Shown: positions 1-5,837 of the stretch, piece after piece
Layout: each line of letters starts with the position of its first letter
Position numbering within the stretch: position 1 is the stretch's first letter
Origin: an uncultured Cytophagaceae bacterium
GTDB taxonomy: Bacteria > Bacteroidota > Bacteroidia > Cytophagales > Spirosomataceae
DNA: 5,837 nucleotides
NCBI GenBank assembly: GCA_938008575.1
Contig: CALLKB010000082.1
Location: 1-5,837 of the forward strand
Direction of reading: 5' to 3'
The notes under the pieces: generated by a model
Told to the model about the DNA's origin: nothing
Database searches by the model: none
What the model saw: the letters and a program-made list of their open reading frames with translations, nothing else
Position numbers and translations under genes: made by a program

Positions 1-1
1 G

Positions 2-61
2 AAATGGTCGGGCAAAAATGATCCATTTGGATTTATCTTTACAAATAATTCGAATAGCTAA
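2..61 (+). CDS. Possible C-terminal end of an upstream gene (partial)
   Basis: Reading frame 2 is open from the window edge and ends with TAA at 59-61, whose last A is the first base of the hemC ATG, giving a TAATG junction. The visible tail would be 19 residues ending FTNNSNS. Such stop/start overlaps are common between translationally coupled genes, and in Bacteroidota hemC often follows hemA (glutamyl-tRNA reductase), but I do not recognise this tail as HemA. Frame 3 is also open here and runs into hemC to a TAA at 72-74, so the frame choice rests only on the tidy overlap. The fragment is too short for identification. Confidence 0.3.
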   Translation, partial: KWSGKNDPFGFIFTNNSNS

Positions 62-996
62 TGCCAACAAATAAACTCATCCGAATTGGAACGCGAAATT
101 CAGCACTTGCCATGTGGCAAGCGAGGCATATCGCAAGTTTGTTGGAAAATGCAGGCTACACGGTAGAAATCGTTGATATTGTTACCATCGGAGATAAAAT
201 TTTGGATCGTTCGCTTTCCAAAATAGGTGCCAAAGGCGTATTTACCGAGGAATTAGAGACCATGTTGCGAAATGGGGAAATAGATATTGCCCAACATTCC
301 GCAAAAGACCTTCCGTCTACTTTGGCTGCAGATTTGCCATTAATCGCTTTTACAAAACGGGAAGCCGCGCATGATGTGGTTCTTAGTCTAAATCCAGATT
401 TCCGTTTAGCTTCGAATAAAGGAGCTGTTGTTGGAACTTCAAGCACACGCCGACGCGCGATGATGGCGAAAGAATTTCCCCAACATAGCTTGGTGGAAAT
501 GCGAGGTAACCTCCAAACAAGATTGGAAAAATTAAAGAGTGGGACTTGCGATGCAATGATTTTGGCATTTGCCGGCGTACATCGCATGGGAATGGAATCT
601 TATATTGTGGAACATTTGCCCATCGAGACATTTACACCTGCTGTAGGACAAGGATCAGTTGCGATTCAAAGCTCCAGCAGTTTAGATCCTGCACTATCAG
701 CGGCTATTCGCAAACTTTGCAATGATGACGCAACAGAAGCTTGTTTATTGGCTGAGCGACATTTATTAGCGCAATTAGACGGAGGTTGCAGTGTTCCCGT
801 ATATGGCCATGCACAACAACATAAGGATGGACTATATTTACGAGGTGGGGTCCTTGGCTTAAAAGGAGAAGTTGAAATGGTAGCATCTGCCACAGGATCT
901 AACCCAGAACAGCTAGGAAAAGCAGTAGCTCAAAATTTAATTGGACAAGGTGCACAAACTCTTTTACAAGATATCAGGAAACAATTAGCATCATGA
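61..996 (+). CDS. hemC: Hydroxymethylbilane synthase (porphobilinogen deaminase)
   Basis: This cytoplasmic enzyme joins four porphobilinogen molecules into linear hydroxymethylbilane, an early common step of heme and other tetrapyrrole synthesis. At 311 residues it has the usual family length and is complete. Visible motifs in order are the N-terminal RIGTRNSALAMWQ (residues 8-20), the KGVFTEELE stretch (58-66), HSAKDLP (79-85) with catalytic Asp83, GTSSTRR (125-131) with the substrate/cofactor-binding arginines, RGNLQTRLEKL (148-158), PAVGQGSVAI (193-202), and the C-terminal domain motif GGCSVP (241-246), whose Cys243 should carry the dipyrromethane cofactor. All key residues are present. 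The ATG at 61 is chosen because the conserved N-terminal strand begins seven residues in and the preceding frame stops exactly here. No clear Shine-Dalgarno is seen, as is usual in Bacteroidota. The stop overlaps the next gene by ATGA. No hemD or hemE follows, which is a less common arrangement. Confidence 0.97.
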   Translation: MPTNKLIRIGTRNSALAMWQARHIASLLENAGYTVEIVDIVTIGDKILDRSLSKIGAKGVFTEELETMLRNGEIDIAQHSAKDLPSTLAADLPLIAFTKREAAHDVVLSLNPDFRLASNKGAVVGTSSTRRRAMMAKEFPQHSLVEMRGNLQTRLEKLKSGTCDAMILAFAGVHRMGMESYIVEHLPIETFTPAVGQGSVAIQSSSSLDPALSAAIRKLCNDDATEACLLAERHLLAQLDGGCSVPVYGHAQQHKDGLYLRGGVLGLKGEVEMVASATGSNPEQLGKAVAQNLIGQGAQTLLQDIRKQLAS

Positions 997-1895
997 AAAA
1001 AACCATTCTCATAACGGGATCAAATGGCCTATTGGGGCAAAAATTAGTTGACCTACTTAGCAAAGAGTCGGCCGTTAATTTGATCGCAACAGCACGAGGA
1101 GAAAACCGTTTGCCTAATCGAGATGGATATACCTATCATTCACTTGACATTACGGACCCACAAACCGTAGAAGATGTTTTCGCGACTTATAAACCTGAAA
1201 TCGTCATTCACACAGCTGCAATGACCAATGTAGACACCTGCGAAAGTGATTTAGTTGGATGCGAAAAACTTAATGTTAAAGCAGTAGAATACATCGTTGC
1301 TGCTTGCTCAAAATACGACACATTTCTCTGCCATTTATCAACCGACTTCATTTTCGATGGAGAGGCAGGACCCTATGATGAAGAAGCTGTTCCAAATCCA
1401 ATCTCTGTTTATGGCGAAAGTAAATTAAGAGCAGAACAAATTGTTCAAGCATCCTCCATCCGATGGGCTATTGCGCGGACCGTATTGGTTTTTGGAATCG
1501 TACCAGATATGAGTCGGACGAATATTATTCTATGGGTCAAAAAATCCTTGGAAGAAGGCAAGCAAATCAATGTGGTTACCGATCAATTCAGAACCCCTAC
1601 TCTTGCAGAGGACCTCGCGATTGGTTGTTGGCTCATCGCCCAGAAAGAAGCTGAAGGTATTTTCAATATTTCAGGAGAAGAACTATTAACTCCTTACGAA
1701 ATGGCAATCAAAACGGCAGAATTTTTCCATTTACCAAAGAATTTAATCCAGCAAGCAGATTCATCGACCTTTTCTCAACCAGCTAAAAGACCTCCAAGAA
1801 CAGGTTTTATATTAACGAAAGCCAAATCGGTTTTAGGCTATAAACCGAGAACTTTTAGCGAGGGAATTGCCTTGATGGCAACCCAGATACAATAA
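993..1895 (+). CDS. RmlD-like NAD(P)-dependent sugar-nucleotide reductase (extended SDR family)
   Basis: This 300-residue protein belongs to the extended short-chain dehydrogenase/reductase superfamily and most resembles dTDP-4-dehydrorhamnose reductase (RmlD/RfbD), which makes dTDP-L-rhamnose using NAD(P)H. It shows the Rossmann nucleotide-binding motif GSNGLLGQ (residues 9-16), LDIT (51-54), HTAAMTNVDTCE (73-84), STDFIFDG (116-123) with Thr117, and YGESKLRAE (140-148) giving the catalytic Tyr140 and Lys144. The C-terminal half has the RmlD-like QFRTPTLAEDLA (198-209) and an FNISGEE stretch (224-230). The ATG at 993 overlaps the hemC stop (ATGA), so translational coupling is likely; a weak AGGAA lies at 976-980. 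No rmlA, rmlB or rmlC is visible, and the neighbours are unrelated to polysaccharide synthesis, so the real substrate may not be dTDP-4-keto-rhamnose. The superfamily call is firm and the substrate is open. Confidence 0.9.
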   Translation: MKKTILITGSNGLLGQKLVDLLSKESAVNLIATARGENRLPNRDGYTYHSLDITDPQTVEDVFATYKPEIVIHTAAMTNVDTCESDLVGCEKLNVKAVEYIVAACSKYDTFLCHLSTDFIFDGEAGPYDEEAVPNPISVYGESKLRAEQIVQASSIRWAIARTVLVFGIVPDMSRTNIILWVKKSLEEGKQINVVTDQFRTPTLAEDLAIGCWLIAQKEAEGIFNISGEELLTPYEMAIKTAEFFHLPKNLIQQADSSTFSQPAKRPPRTGFILTKAKSVLGYKPRTFSEGIALMATQIQ

Positions 1896-1926
1896 AAAAA
1901 GGTCGTCCGATTGGGCGACCTTTTTT
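1894..1926. terminator. Bidirectional intrinsic terminator between convergent units
   Basis: A hairpin with arms GGTCGTCC (1901-1908) and GGGCGACC (1913-1920) closes on a GATT loop. Seven pairs are Watson-Crick and one (1906-1915) is a G-U wobble on the plus-strand RNA. The stem is flanked by a run of A before and six T after, so both strands give a GC stem followed by a U-tract. It begins inside the stop codon of the reductase gene and lies about 20 bases past the obg stop, so it should end both transcripts. It is slightly better on the plus strand because the wobble becomes an A-C mismatch on the other. Confidence 0.9.
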
Positions 1927-1945
1927 ATGCATTTTAAAGTATAAA

Positions 1946-3025
1946 CTATTCCAATTCTTCTTCAGGATCATTTTCGATGGGCGCTTGTGGAAGAATTTCG
2001 ATTGAGCTTTCCACTTGTTTGGCAACCTCTTTATTTTCCTCTTGCAAAGTTTCCCAAAGTAAGTCTTTCAACTCTTGAATTCCAGTATTCGTAACAGATG
2101 AAATGAATACCAAAGGAAGGTCTTTTGGAAGACTTTCACGCATCTCCTCTTCCATTTCGGGAATGGATAAATCCATTTTAGAAACAACGAGCACGCGACG
2201 TTTATGCAATAATTCGGGGTTATATTTTTCTAACTCTCCCACTAAAATCTTGTATTCATCGCCCCAGTTTTCTGCATCAGAAGGAATTAAAAAGCAGAGG
2301 ATTGAATTCCGCTCGATGTGACGCAAAAAGCGTAAACCAAGTCCTTTCCCTTCTGCGGCTCCTTCGATAATTCCTGGAATATCGGCAACGACAAATGATT
2401 TATAATCACGGTAAGCTACAACGCCTAGGTTGGGAACTAAGGTCGTAAAAGGGTAATCGGCGATTTCTGGCTTAGCAGCTGAAAGAACTGATAAAAGTGT
2501 GGATTTCCCAGCATTCGGGAATCCAACTAAACCGACATCGGCTAAGACTTTTAATTCCATAACCACCCAACGCTCCAAACCCGCTTCACCCGGTTGGGCA
2601 TGACGTGGGGATTGATTGGTAGAAGATTTAAAGTGCGTGTTTCCTAAACCGCCACGACCACCTGGTAATAACAAGACTTTTTGGCCTTCTTCTGTTACTT
2701 CAGCTAAAAACTCGTTGGTTTCTGCATCTTTAACAATCGTTCCTAAAGGAACTTCAATGAAAATATCTTCACCTTCCATTCCTGAACGACGACCACCTTC
2801 GCCACCTTTGCCATTATCGGCAATGATGTGTTTTTGAAATTTCAAATGCAGTAAAGTCCAGTGTTGACTATTTCCTACAATATAGACATGACCTCCCCGA
2901 CCACCATCACCTCCGTCTGGGCCGCCTTTGGGAACGTGCTTTTCTCTTCTAAAGTGAGAGGAACCACTTCCACCGCGCCCAGAACGCAAGTTAATTTTAA
3001 CGTAATCAATGAAATTTGATGTCAT
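1946..3025 (-). CDS. obg: Obg-family GTPase (ObgE/CgtA)
   Basis: Obg is an essential GTPase that binds the 50S ribosomal subunit and links late ribosome assembly to cell physiology. The 359-residue protein is complete. Residues 1-158 form the glycine-rich Obg fold, with dense glycine runs such as [12 protein letters not shown] (34-45), [10 protein letters not shown] (71-80) and [10 protein letters not shown] (121-130). The G domain follows: P-loop GFPNAGKST (168-176), switch I YPFTT (191-195), DIPG (215-218), SKMD (282-285) as the guanine-specificity G4 motif with Ser in place of the usual Asn, and SSVT (309-312) as G5. The tail from about 328 is variable and acidic, ending PEEELE, as in many Obg proteins. 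The start at 3025 gives the conserved [12 protein letters not shown] opening and has no Shine-Dalgarno; the upstream region is a 7-base repeat array reaching to within six bases of the ATG. It lies 79 bases downstream of adk on the same strand, probably co-transcribed. Confidence 0.97.
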   Translation of the reverse strand: MTSNFIDYVKINLRSGRGGSGSSHFRREKHVPKGGPDGGDGGRGGHVYIVGNSQHWTLLHLKFQKHIIADNGKGGEGGRRSGMEGEDIFIEVPLGTIVKDAETNEFLAEVTEEGQKVLLLPGGRGGLGNTHFKSSTNQSPRHAQPGEAGLERWVVMELKVLADVGLVGFPNAGKSTLLSVLSAAKPEIADYPFTTLVPNLGVVAYRDYKSFVVADIPGIIEGAAEGKGLGLRFLRHIERNSILCFLIPSDAENWGDEYKILVGELEKYNPELLHKRRVLVVSKMDLSIPEMEEEMRESLPKDLPLVFISSVTNTGIQELKDLLWETLQEENKEVAKQVESSIEILPQAPIENDPEEELE

Positions 3026-3036
3026 AATTTAGTCAT
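3022..3036 (-). other. Four-codon leader ORF overlapping the obg start
   Basis: On the minus strand an ATG at 3036-3034 opens the frame M-T-K-L and stops at TGA 3024-3022, which overlaps the obg ATG (3025-3023) as ATGA. Its start codon is built from the last unit of the 7-base repeat array. This is seen directly; whether ribosomes use it to reach obg by termination-reinitiation is speculation. Such short frames also occur by chance in AT-rich leaders. Confidence 0.2.
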
Positions 3037-3072
3037 TAGTCGGTAGTCCGAAGTCAAAAGTCCGGAGTCATT
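3031..3072. repeat. Array of six 7-base AGTCNNN repeats
   Basis: AGTC begins at 3031, 3038, 3045, 3052, 3059 and 3066, an exact spacing of 7 bases in six consecutive units; the other three bases of each unit vary (ATT, GGT, CGA, AAA, CGG, ATT). On the strand transcribed with adk and obg the unit reads NNNGACT. The array fills about half of the adk-obg gap and ends just before the obg start. From memory, similar heptamer runs occur between genes in other Bacteroidota, and heptanucleotide tandem repeats are known in cyanobacteria, but I cannot test copy number here. Confidence 0.85.
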
Positions 3073-3080
3073 TCAAACAC

Positions 3081-3115
3081 CTCTTAACTCTTAACTCTTA
3101 GTTCTTAGTTCTTTT
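3081..3115. repeat. Array of five 7-base CTCTTAR-type repeats overlapping the adk 3' end
   Basis: Five consecutive 7-base units run CTCTTAA, CTCTTAA, CTCTTAG, TTCTTAG, TTCTTTT. The first two are identical and the rest drift by one or two bases. The fourth unit contains the adk stop codon (TTA on the plus strand, 3105-3107), and the last adk codons fall in the fourth and fifth units. On the coding strand each of the first four units supplies a TAA, spaced 7 bases apart, so successive stops fall in different frames. The phase relative to the AGTCNNN array is shifted by one base. Confidence 0.85.
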
Positions 3116-3677
3116 CAATAATGGAAACAATTTGAGCGAAAATTTGCTCAATTTCTCCTACTCCATTGATGCCAGTAAATTTACCTTGGTTGGCATAAAA
3201 ATCAGCTACAGGGGCTGTTTTCTCGGTATATTCTTGTACGCGCTTACGAATTAAATCTTCGTTTTGGTCATCAGGTCTTCCTGAAGTTTTACCACGCTCC
3301 AAAAGACGTTGCGTTAATTCTTCATCTGCTACCTCTAAGGCAATCATTTGAGAAATCCCTACGCCATGTTGGGTTAATAATTCATCCAATGCAGCAGCTT
3401 GAGCCACAGTACGCGGAAAGCCGTCAAAGATAAAGCCGGCTGCGGATTTATTTTCGTTCAACTTATTATCGATCATGCCAATAACCACAGCATCCGGAAC
3501 TAATATCCCTTGATCCATTAATTTTTTGGCTTCTAAGCCCAAGGTCGTGCCTGCAGCAATTTCAGCACGCAACAAATCGCCCGTAGACAAATGAATTAAT
3601 CCATATTTCTCAATCAATTTCGCCGATTGAGTTCCTTTTCCGGCACCTGGAGGGCCAAACAAAACCAAGTTTAACAT
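3105..3677 (-). CDS. adk: Adenylate kinase
   Basis: This cytoplasmic enzyme interconverts ATP + AMP and 2 ADP, maintaining adenylate balance. The 190-residue protein has the P-loop GPPGAGKGTQ (residues 8-17), the AMP-binding STGDLLR (31-37), FDGFPRT (84-90), and a short LID carrying RGKTSGRPDDQNED (128-141) followed by RKRVQEY (144-150). It has no zinc-finger cysteines and lacks the long LID of the E. coli type, so it belongs to the short-LID group. The start is placed at the ATG at 3677, giving MLNLVLFGPPG as in the family. A longer frame opens at 3719, but its 14 extra residues match nothing in the family and its ATG lies upstream of a TAACTTTG promoter box that should lie outside the mRNA. 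The last codons fall inside a 7-base repeat array. It is likely the first gene of an adk-obg transcript. Confidence 0.97.
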   Translation of the reverse strand: MLNLVLFGPPGAGKGTQSAKLIEKYGLIHLSTGDLLRAEIAAGTTLGLEAKKLMDQGILVPDAVVIGMIDNKLNENKSAAGFIFDGFPRTVAQAAALDELLTQHGVGISQMIALEVADEELTQRLLERGKTSGRPDDQNEDLIRKRVQEYTEKTAPVADFYANQGKFTGINGVGEIEQIFAQIVSIIEKN

Positions 3678-3706
3678 AAGCTTTTCTTTATAATATAAAC
3701 GAAAGA

Positions 3707-3714
3707 CAAAGTTA
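3707..3714 (-). promoter_or_regulatory. Candidate -7 box TAACTTTG for adk
   Basis: Read on the minus strand, 3714 to 3707 is TAACTTTG, a full match to the Bacteroidota sigma-A -7 consensus TAnnTTTG. It would start transcription near 3700, giving a leader of roughly 20-25 bases before the adk ATG at 3677. I find no TTG-type -33 element at the usual distance, so support is from one box only. Confidence 0.5.
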
Positions 3715-3835
3715 CGCAAAGCATTGAGATTTACCTATGAAGAATATGCTAATTACCTGATTATTAAGAAACCATAACCTTTCCATAAATTTTATAACAA
3801 TTTCAAAAAATAATTACAAAACAGTATAGCATGGG

Positions 3836-3843
3836 TTAATTTG
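3836..3843 (+). promoter_or_regulatory. Weak candidate -7 box for the susC-like gene
   Basis: TTAATTTG differs from TAnnTTTG at one fixed position and lies 69 bases before the ATG at 3913. A second loose candidate is TATATTG at 3849-3855. Neither has a recognisable -33 TTG at the usual spacing. An AT-rich tract from about 3781 to 3820 precedes them. The rest of the 3678-3912 gap holds no ORF that I can support. Confidence 0.25.
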
Positions 3844-3864
3844 TTTTATATATTGCTAGACAAC

Positions 3865-3890
3865 GTCGACGTGATTGGTATTACATCGAC
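3865..3890 (+). promoter_or_regulatory. Stem-loop in the leader of the susC-like gene
   Basis: Arms GTCGA (3865-3869) and TCGAC (3886-3890) pair perfectly; after one C-A mismatch, GTGAT (3871-3875) pairs with ATTAC (3880-3884) including one G-U wobble, closing on a four-base TGGT loop. That gives ten pairs in 26 bases, ending 22 bases before the ATG. No T-run follows, so it is not a terminator. The left arm also lies in the 10-base perfect palindrome ACGTCGACGT at 3863-3872, which could instead be a DNA-binding site. Function is unknown. Confidence 0.4.
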
Positions 3891-3912
3891 TATCACTCAA
3901 ACCTTATATTTT

Positions 3913-5837
3913 ATGAAAAACAATTTCTACGTAAGCAGAGTGGTCTTTCTAATGGCCTTCATGTTAACCCTATCATGGGTGGCCTTTGGACAAGACCGAA
4001 AAGTTACCGGTAGTATCCAAGATGCCAAGGGCGGAGGAATACCAGGTGTTTCTGTTGCTGTCAAAGGTACAACTACCGGAACAACAACAGATGGTAATGG
4101 AGCTTTCTCCATTAATGTTAAAAGCGGAAACGCTGAATTAGTCATTACTTCGGTTGGCTATGTTTCCAAAAGTGTTGCCGTTGGCAATCGTACTAGCATC
4201 ACAGTTAAACTGGATGAAGACGTTAGCCAATTGAGCGAGGTCGTTGTAACAGGTTACTCATCCCAACGTAAAAAAGATATTACGGGAGCGGTAACAGTTG
4301 TAGGTACTAAGGAACTTAATGCAGTTCCTGCAGCATCTGTAACGCAAATGTTACAAGGTCGTGCTTCCGGTGTAACTGTTGGTAATGATAATTCACCGGG
4401 TGGAGGAACGATGGTTCGTATCCGTGGATTTGGTTCAATCAACAACAACTCTCCTTTGTATGTAATTGATGGTGTTCCTACTCAAGGTACATTGAACCAG
4501 ATTAACCCAGCAGATATCGAATCGATGCAGGTATTGAAGGATGCATCTGCAGCTTCAATCTATGGTGCACGTGCAGCAAATGGGGTTGTGATTATCACGA
4601 CAAAACGTGGTTCTGAAGGTGAACCTAAAATCAATTTTGATATGTATACAGGAACACAAGATGTGGGAAAAACACTTGATTTGTTGAATACAAAAGAATT
4701 AGGACAATACTATTATGAGTCTGAAATTGGTGCAGGAAAGCCAGCAGGAACTTCTCCTTCAGCGCAGTATCGTTTCGGCGCAGATGGTTCTCAAACGATT
4801 TCAGATTATATCTATCCAAACGTTTTTGGTGAGCTTCCAGCTAACTACACTTACACAAATGATATTGCTGATCCTAACTTAGGAAAAACAGCATTCAATA
4901 TTTCAAAATCAAACAAAGAAGGAACGGATTGGCAACATGCGATTTTTGGCCCAGCTAAAATCTCCAACTACCAATTAAGTGCTACAGGTGGCACTAAAGG
5001 TGGTAAATATGCTATTTCAGCAAGTTACTTCAATCAGGATGGTATCTTAAAGTATACGGGATATTCTCGTTATTCTGTTCGTGCAAATACAGAATTCAAA
5101 AAAGGGAAATTAACTTTTGGTGAAAACTTTACTGTAACATATGATGAGAAAATTGGTGTTCCATCAGGAAACAACAACGAATCCAATCCGATCATGTTTG
5201 CGATTCGTATTCAGCCAATCATTCCTGTATTTGATATCACGGGTGGTCCTCGTGGCTTAGGTGGCACAAATACATCTGACTTAAACGGATTTGCGGGTTC
5301 TAGAGGTTCTAATTTAGGTAATGCTCCTAACCCATTAGCACGCCAATGGAGAGAGAAAGATAACCCAACAAAAGGTTCTCACATCTTTGGAAACGTTTTT
5401 GCTGAAGTTGAAATCATCAAAGATTTGAAAGCTCGTACAAGTTTAGGTTTCGAATATAACAACTCGAATCAATCGGTTTATTTAAACCGTGATATTGAAG
5501 CAGCTGAACCACGTTCTTCAAACAGCTTAACGGTTTACAACAACTATGATCGCGCGGTAACTTGGTTTAACACCTTGAATTACAACAAAACTTTAGGGGA
5601 TCATACAGTGAATGTATTAGTAGGTACGGAATCTGTTTCAACGTATGGATTTGGATTTAATGCAGCACGTTCAAATTTCGCATTCGATGACTTATCTTAT
5701 CGTTATTTGAACAATGGATCCGCAGCAGGTTTATCTAATGCTGGATCTGGTGCAACTATTACAGCCTTATTCTCACAATTCGGAAAAGTAAACTATGCTT
5801 ACAAAGAATTCTTGTTAGCTGACTTTACCATCCGTCG
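3913..5837 (+). CDS. SusC/RagA-family TonB-dependent outer-membrane transporter (partial, runs off window)
   Basis: SusC/RagA proteins are TonB-driven 22-stranded outer-membrane barrels that, with a SusD-like lipoprotein lid, import glycans, peptides or other nutrients. Visible here are 641 residues; family members are often about 1000, so roughly a third is missing at the 3' edge. Residues 1-26 form a signal peptide with a hydrophobic core (10-25) and likely cleavage at AFG/Q. A carboxypeptidase-regulatory-like domain spans about 30-100 (VTGSIQD, GTTTDGNGAF). LSEVVVTGY (107-115) is the TonB-box region. The plug follows with LQGRASGV (147-154), VRIRGFGS (168-175), YVIDGVP (183-189) and the family signature ending NGVVIITTKRG (223-233); barrel strands fill the rest. 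The ATG at 3913 is the only start giving a proper signal peptide; no Shine-Dalgarno is present. After the signal peptide, arginine is mostly CGT, unlike the mixed codons of hemC, suggesting high expression. Substrate cannot be inferred; a susD-like gene should follow. Confidence 0.96.
   Translation, partial: MKNNFYVSRVVFLMAFMLTLSWVAFGQDRKVTGSIQDAKGGGIPGVSVAVKGTTTGTTTDGNGAFSINVKSGNAELVITSVGYVSKSVAVGNRTSITVKLDEDVSQLSEVVVTGYSSQRKKDITGAVTVVGTKELNAVPAASVTQMLQGRASGVTVGNDNSPGGGTMVRIRGFGSINNNSPLYVIDGVPTQGTLNQINPADIESMQVLKDASAASIYGARAANGVVIITTKRGSEGEPKINFDMYTGTQDVGKTLDLLNTKELGQYYYESEIGAGKPAGTSPSAQYRFGADGSQTISDYIYPNVFGELPANYTYTNDIADPNLGKTAFNISKSNKEGTDWQHAIFGPAKISNYQLSATGGTKGGKYAISASYFNQDGILKYTGYSRYSVRANTEFKKGKLTFGENFTVTYDEKIGVPSGNNNESNPIMFAIRIQPIIPVFDITGGPRGLGGTNTSDLNGFAGSRGSNLGNAPNPLARQWREKDNPTKGSHIFGNVFAEVEIIKDLKARTSLGFEYNNSNQSVYLNRDIEAAEPRSSNSLTVYNNYDRAVTWFNTLNYNKTLGDHTVNVLVGTESVSTYGFGFNAARSNFAFDDLSYRYLNNGSAAGLSNAGSGATITALFSQFGKVNYAYKEFLLADFTIR

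Noticed and set aside
26..41. Promoter for hemC (TTTG at 26-29 and TATCTTTA at 34-41)
   Set aside because: The spacing between the two is far too short, the second box lacks the final G, and the junction with an upstream frame suggests hemC is inside an operon.
156..893. Minus-strand open frames opposite hemC
   Set aside because: They are antisense to an intact, motif-complete hemC, and their translations show no recognisable domain.
2171..2182. Obg G4 motif SKMD instead of NKxD as a functional defect
   Set aside because: Ser in place of Asn at G4 occurs in other Bacteroidota Obg proteins as far as I recall, and all other G motifs are intact, so it is probably a lineage trait.
2103..2837. 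Plus-strand open frames opposite obg
   Set aside because: They mirror the glycine- and lysine-rich obg coding sequence and have no plausible start context or family features.
3026..3104. Terminator or attenuator hairpin between adk and obg
   Set aside because: The best pairing is a 4-base TCCG/CGGA stem with a 12-base loop and no U-tract, so nothing supports termination between the genes.
3031..3115. CRISPR array
   Set aside because: The units are 7 bases with no spacer of uniform length and no cas genes nearby; these are short tandem repeats.
3927..4819. Minus-strand open frames opposite the susC-like gene
   Set aside because: They are shadows of a clear SusC/RagA reading frame; no promoter or domain supports them.

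Overview
The window comes from a bacterium of the phylum Bacteroidota. Support comes from a SusC/RagA-type outer-membrane protein (carboxypeptidase-regulatory-like domain, TonB box and plug), an adenylate kinase of the short-LID type, mostly absent Shine-Dalgarno sequences, a TAnnTTTG-type promoter box before adk, and a moderately AT-rich composition. Order level is uncertain; Cytophagales or Sphingobacteriales is my best guess. Most of the window is ordinary core genome plus the first two thirds of an accessory-type transporter gene. I do not see a defence system, mobile element, RNA gene or CRISPR array.

Layout. Positions 1-61 may hold the last codons of an upstream gene whose TAA overlaps the hemC start. 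At 61-1895 on the plus strand, hemC (hydroxymethylbilane synthase, tetrapyrrole synthesis) overlaps by ATGA with an RmlD-like NAD(P)-dependent reductase; the two look translationally coupled. A strong hairpin with an A-tract on one side and a T-tract on the other (1894-1926) separates this unit from the convergent unit and can serve both. At 1946-3677 on the minus strand, adk (adenylate kinase) is followed by obg (ribosome-associated GTPase), probably as one transcript. The gap between them is almost entirely two arrays of 7-base repeats, one of which contains the adk stop codon. At 3678-3912 lies a divergent, AT-rich promoter region with a promoter box for adk on one strand and a stem-loop just upstream of the transporter gene on the other. 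From 3913 to the window end is a SusC/RagA-family TonB-dependent transporter, 641 residues visible, continuing past the edge.

The most interesting items are non-coding: the two period-7 arrays between adk and obg, which place TAA stops in all three frames at the end of adk and create a four-codon leader ORF overlapping the obg start, and the 26-base stem-loop in the susC-like leader. The core genes are individually intact, with all expected catalytic motifs.
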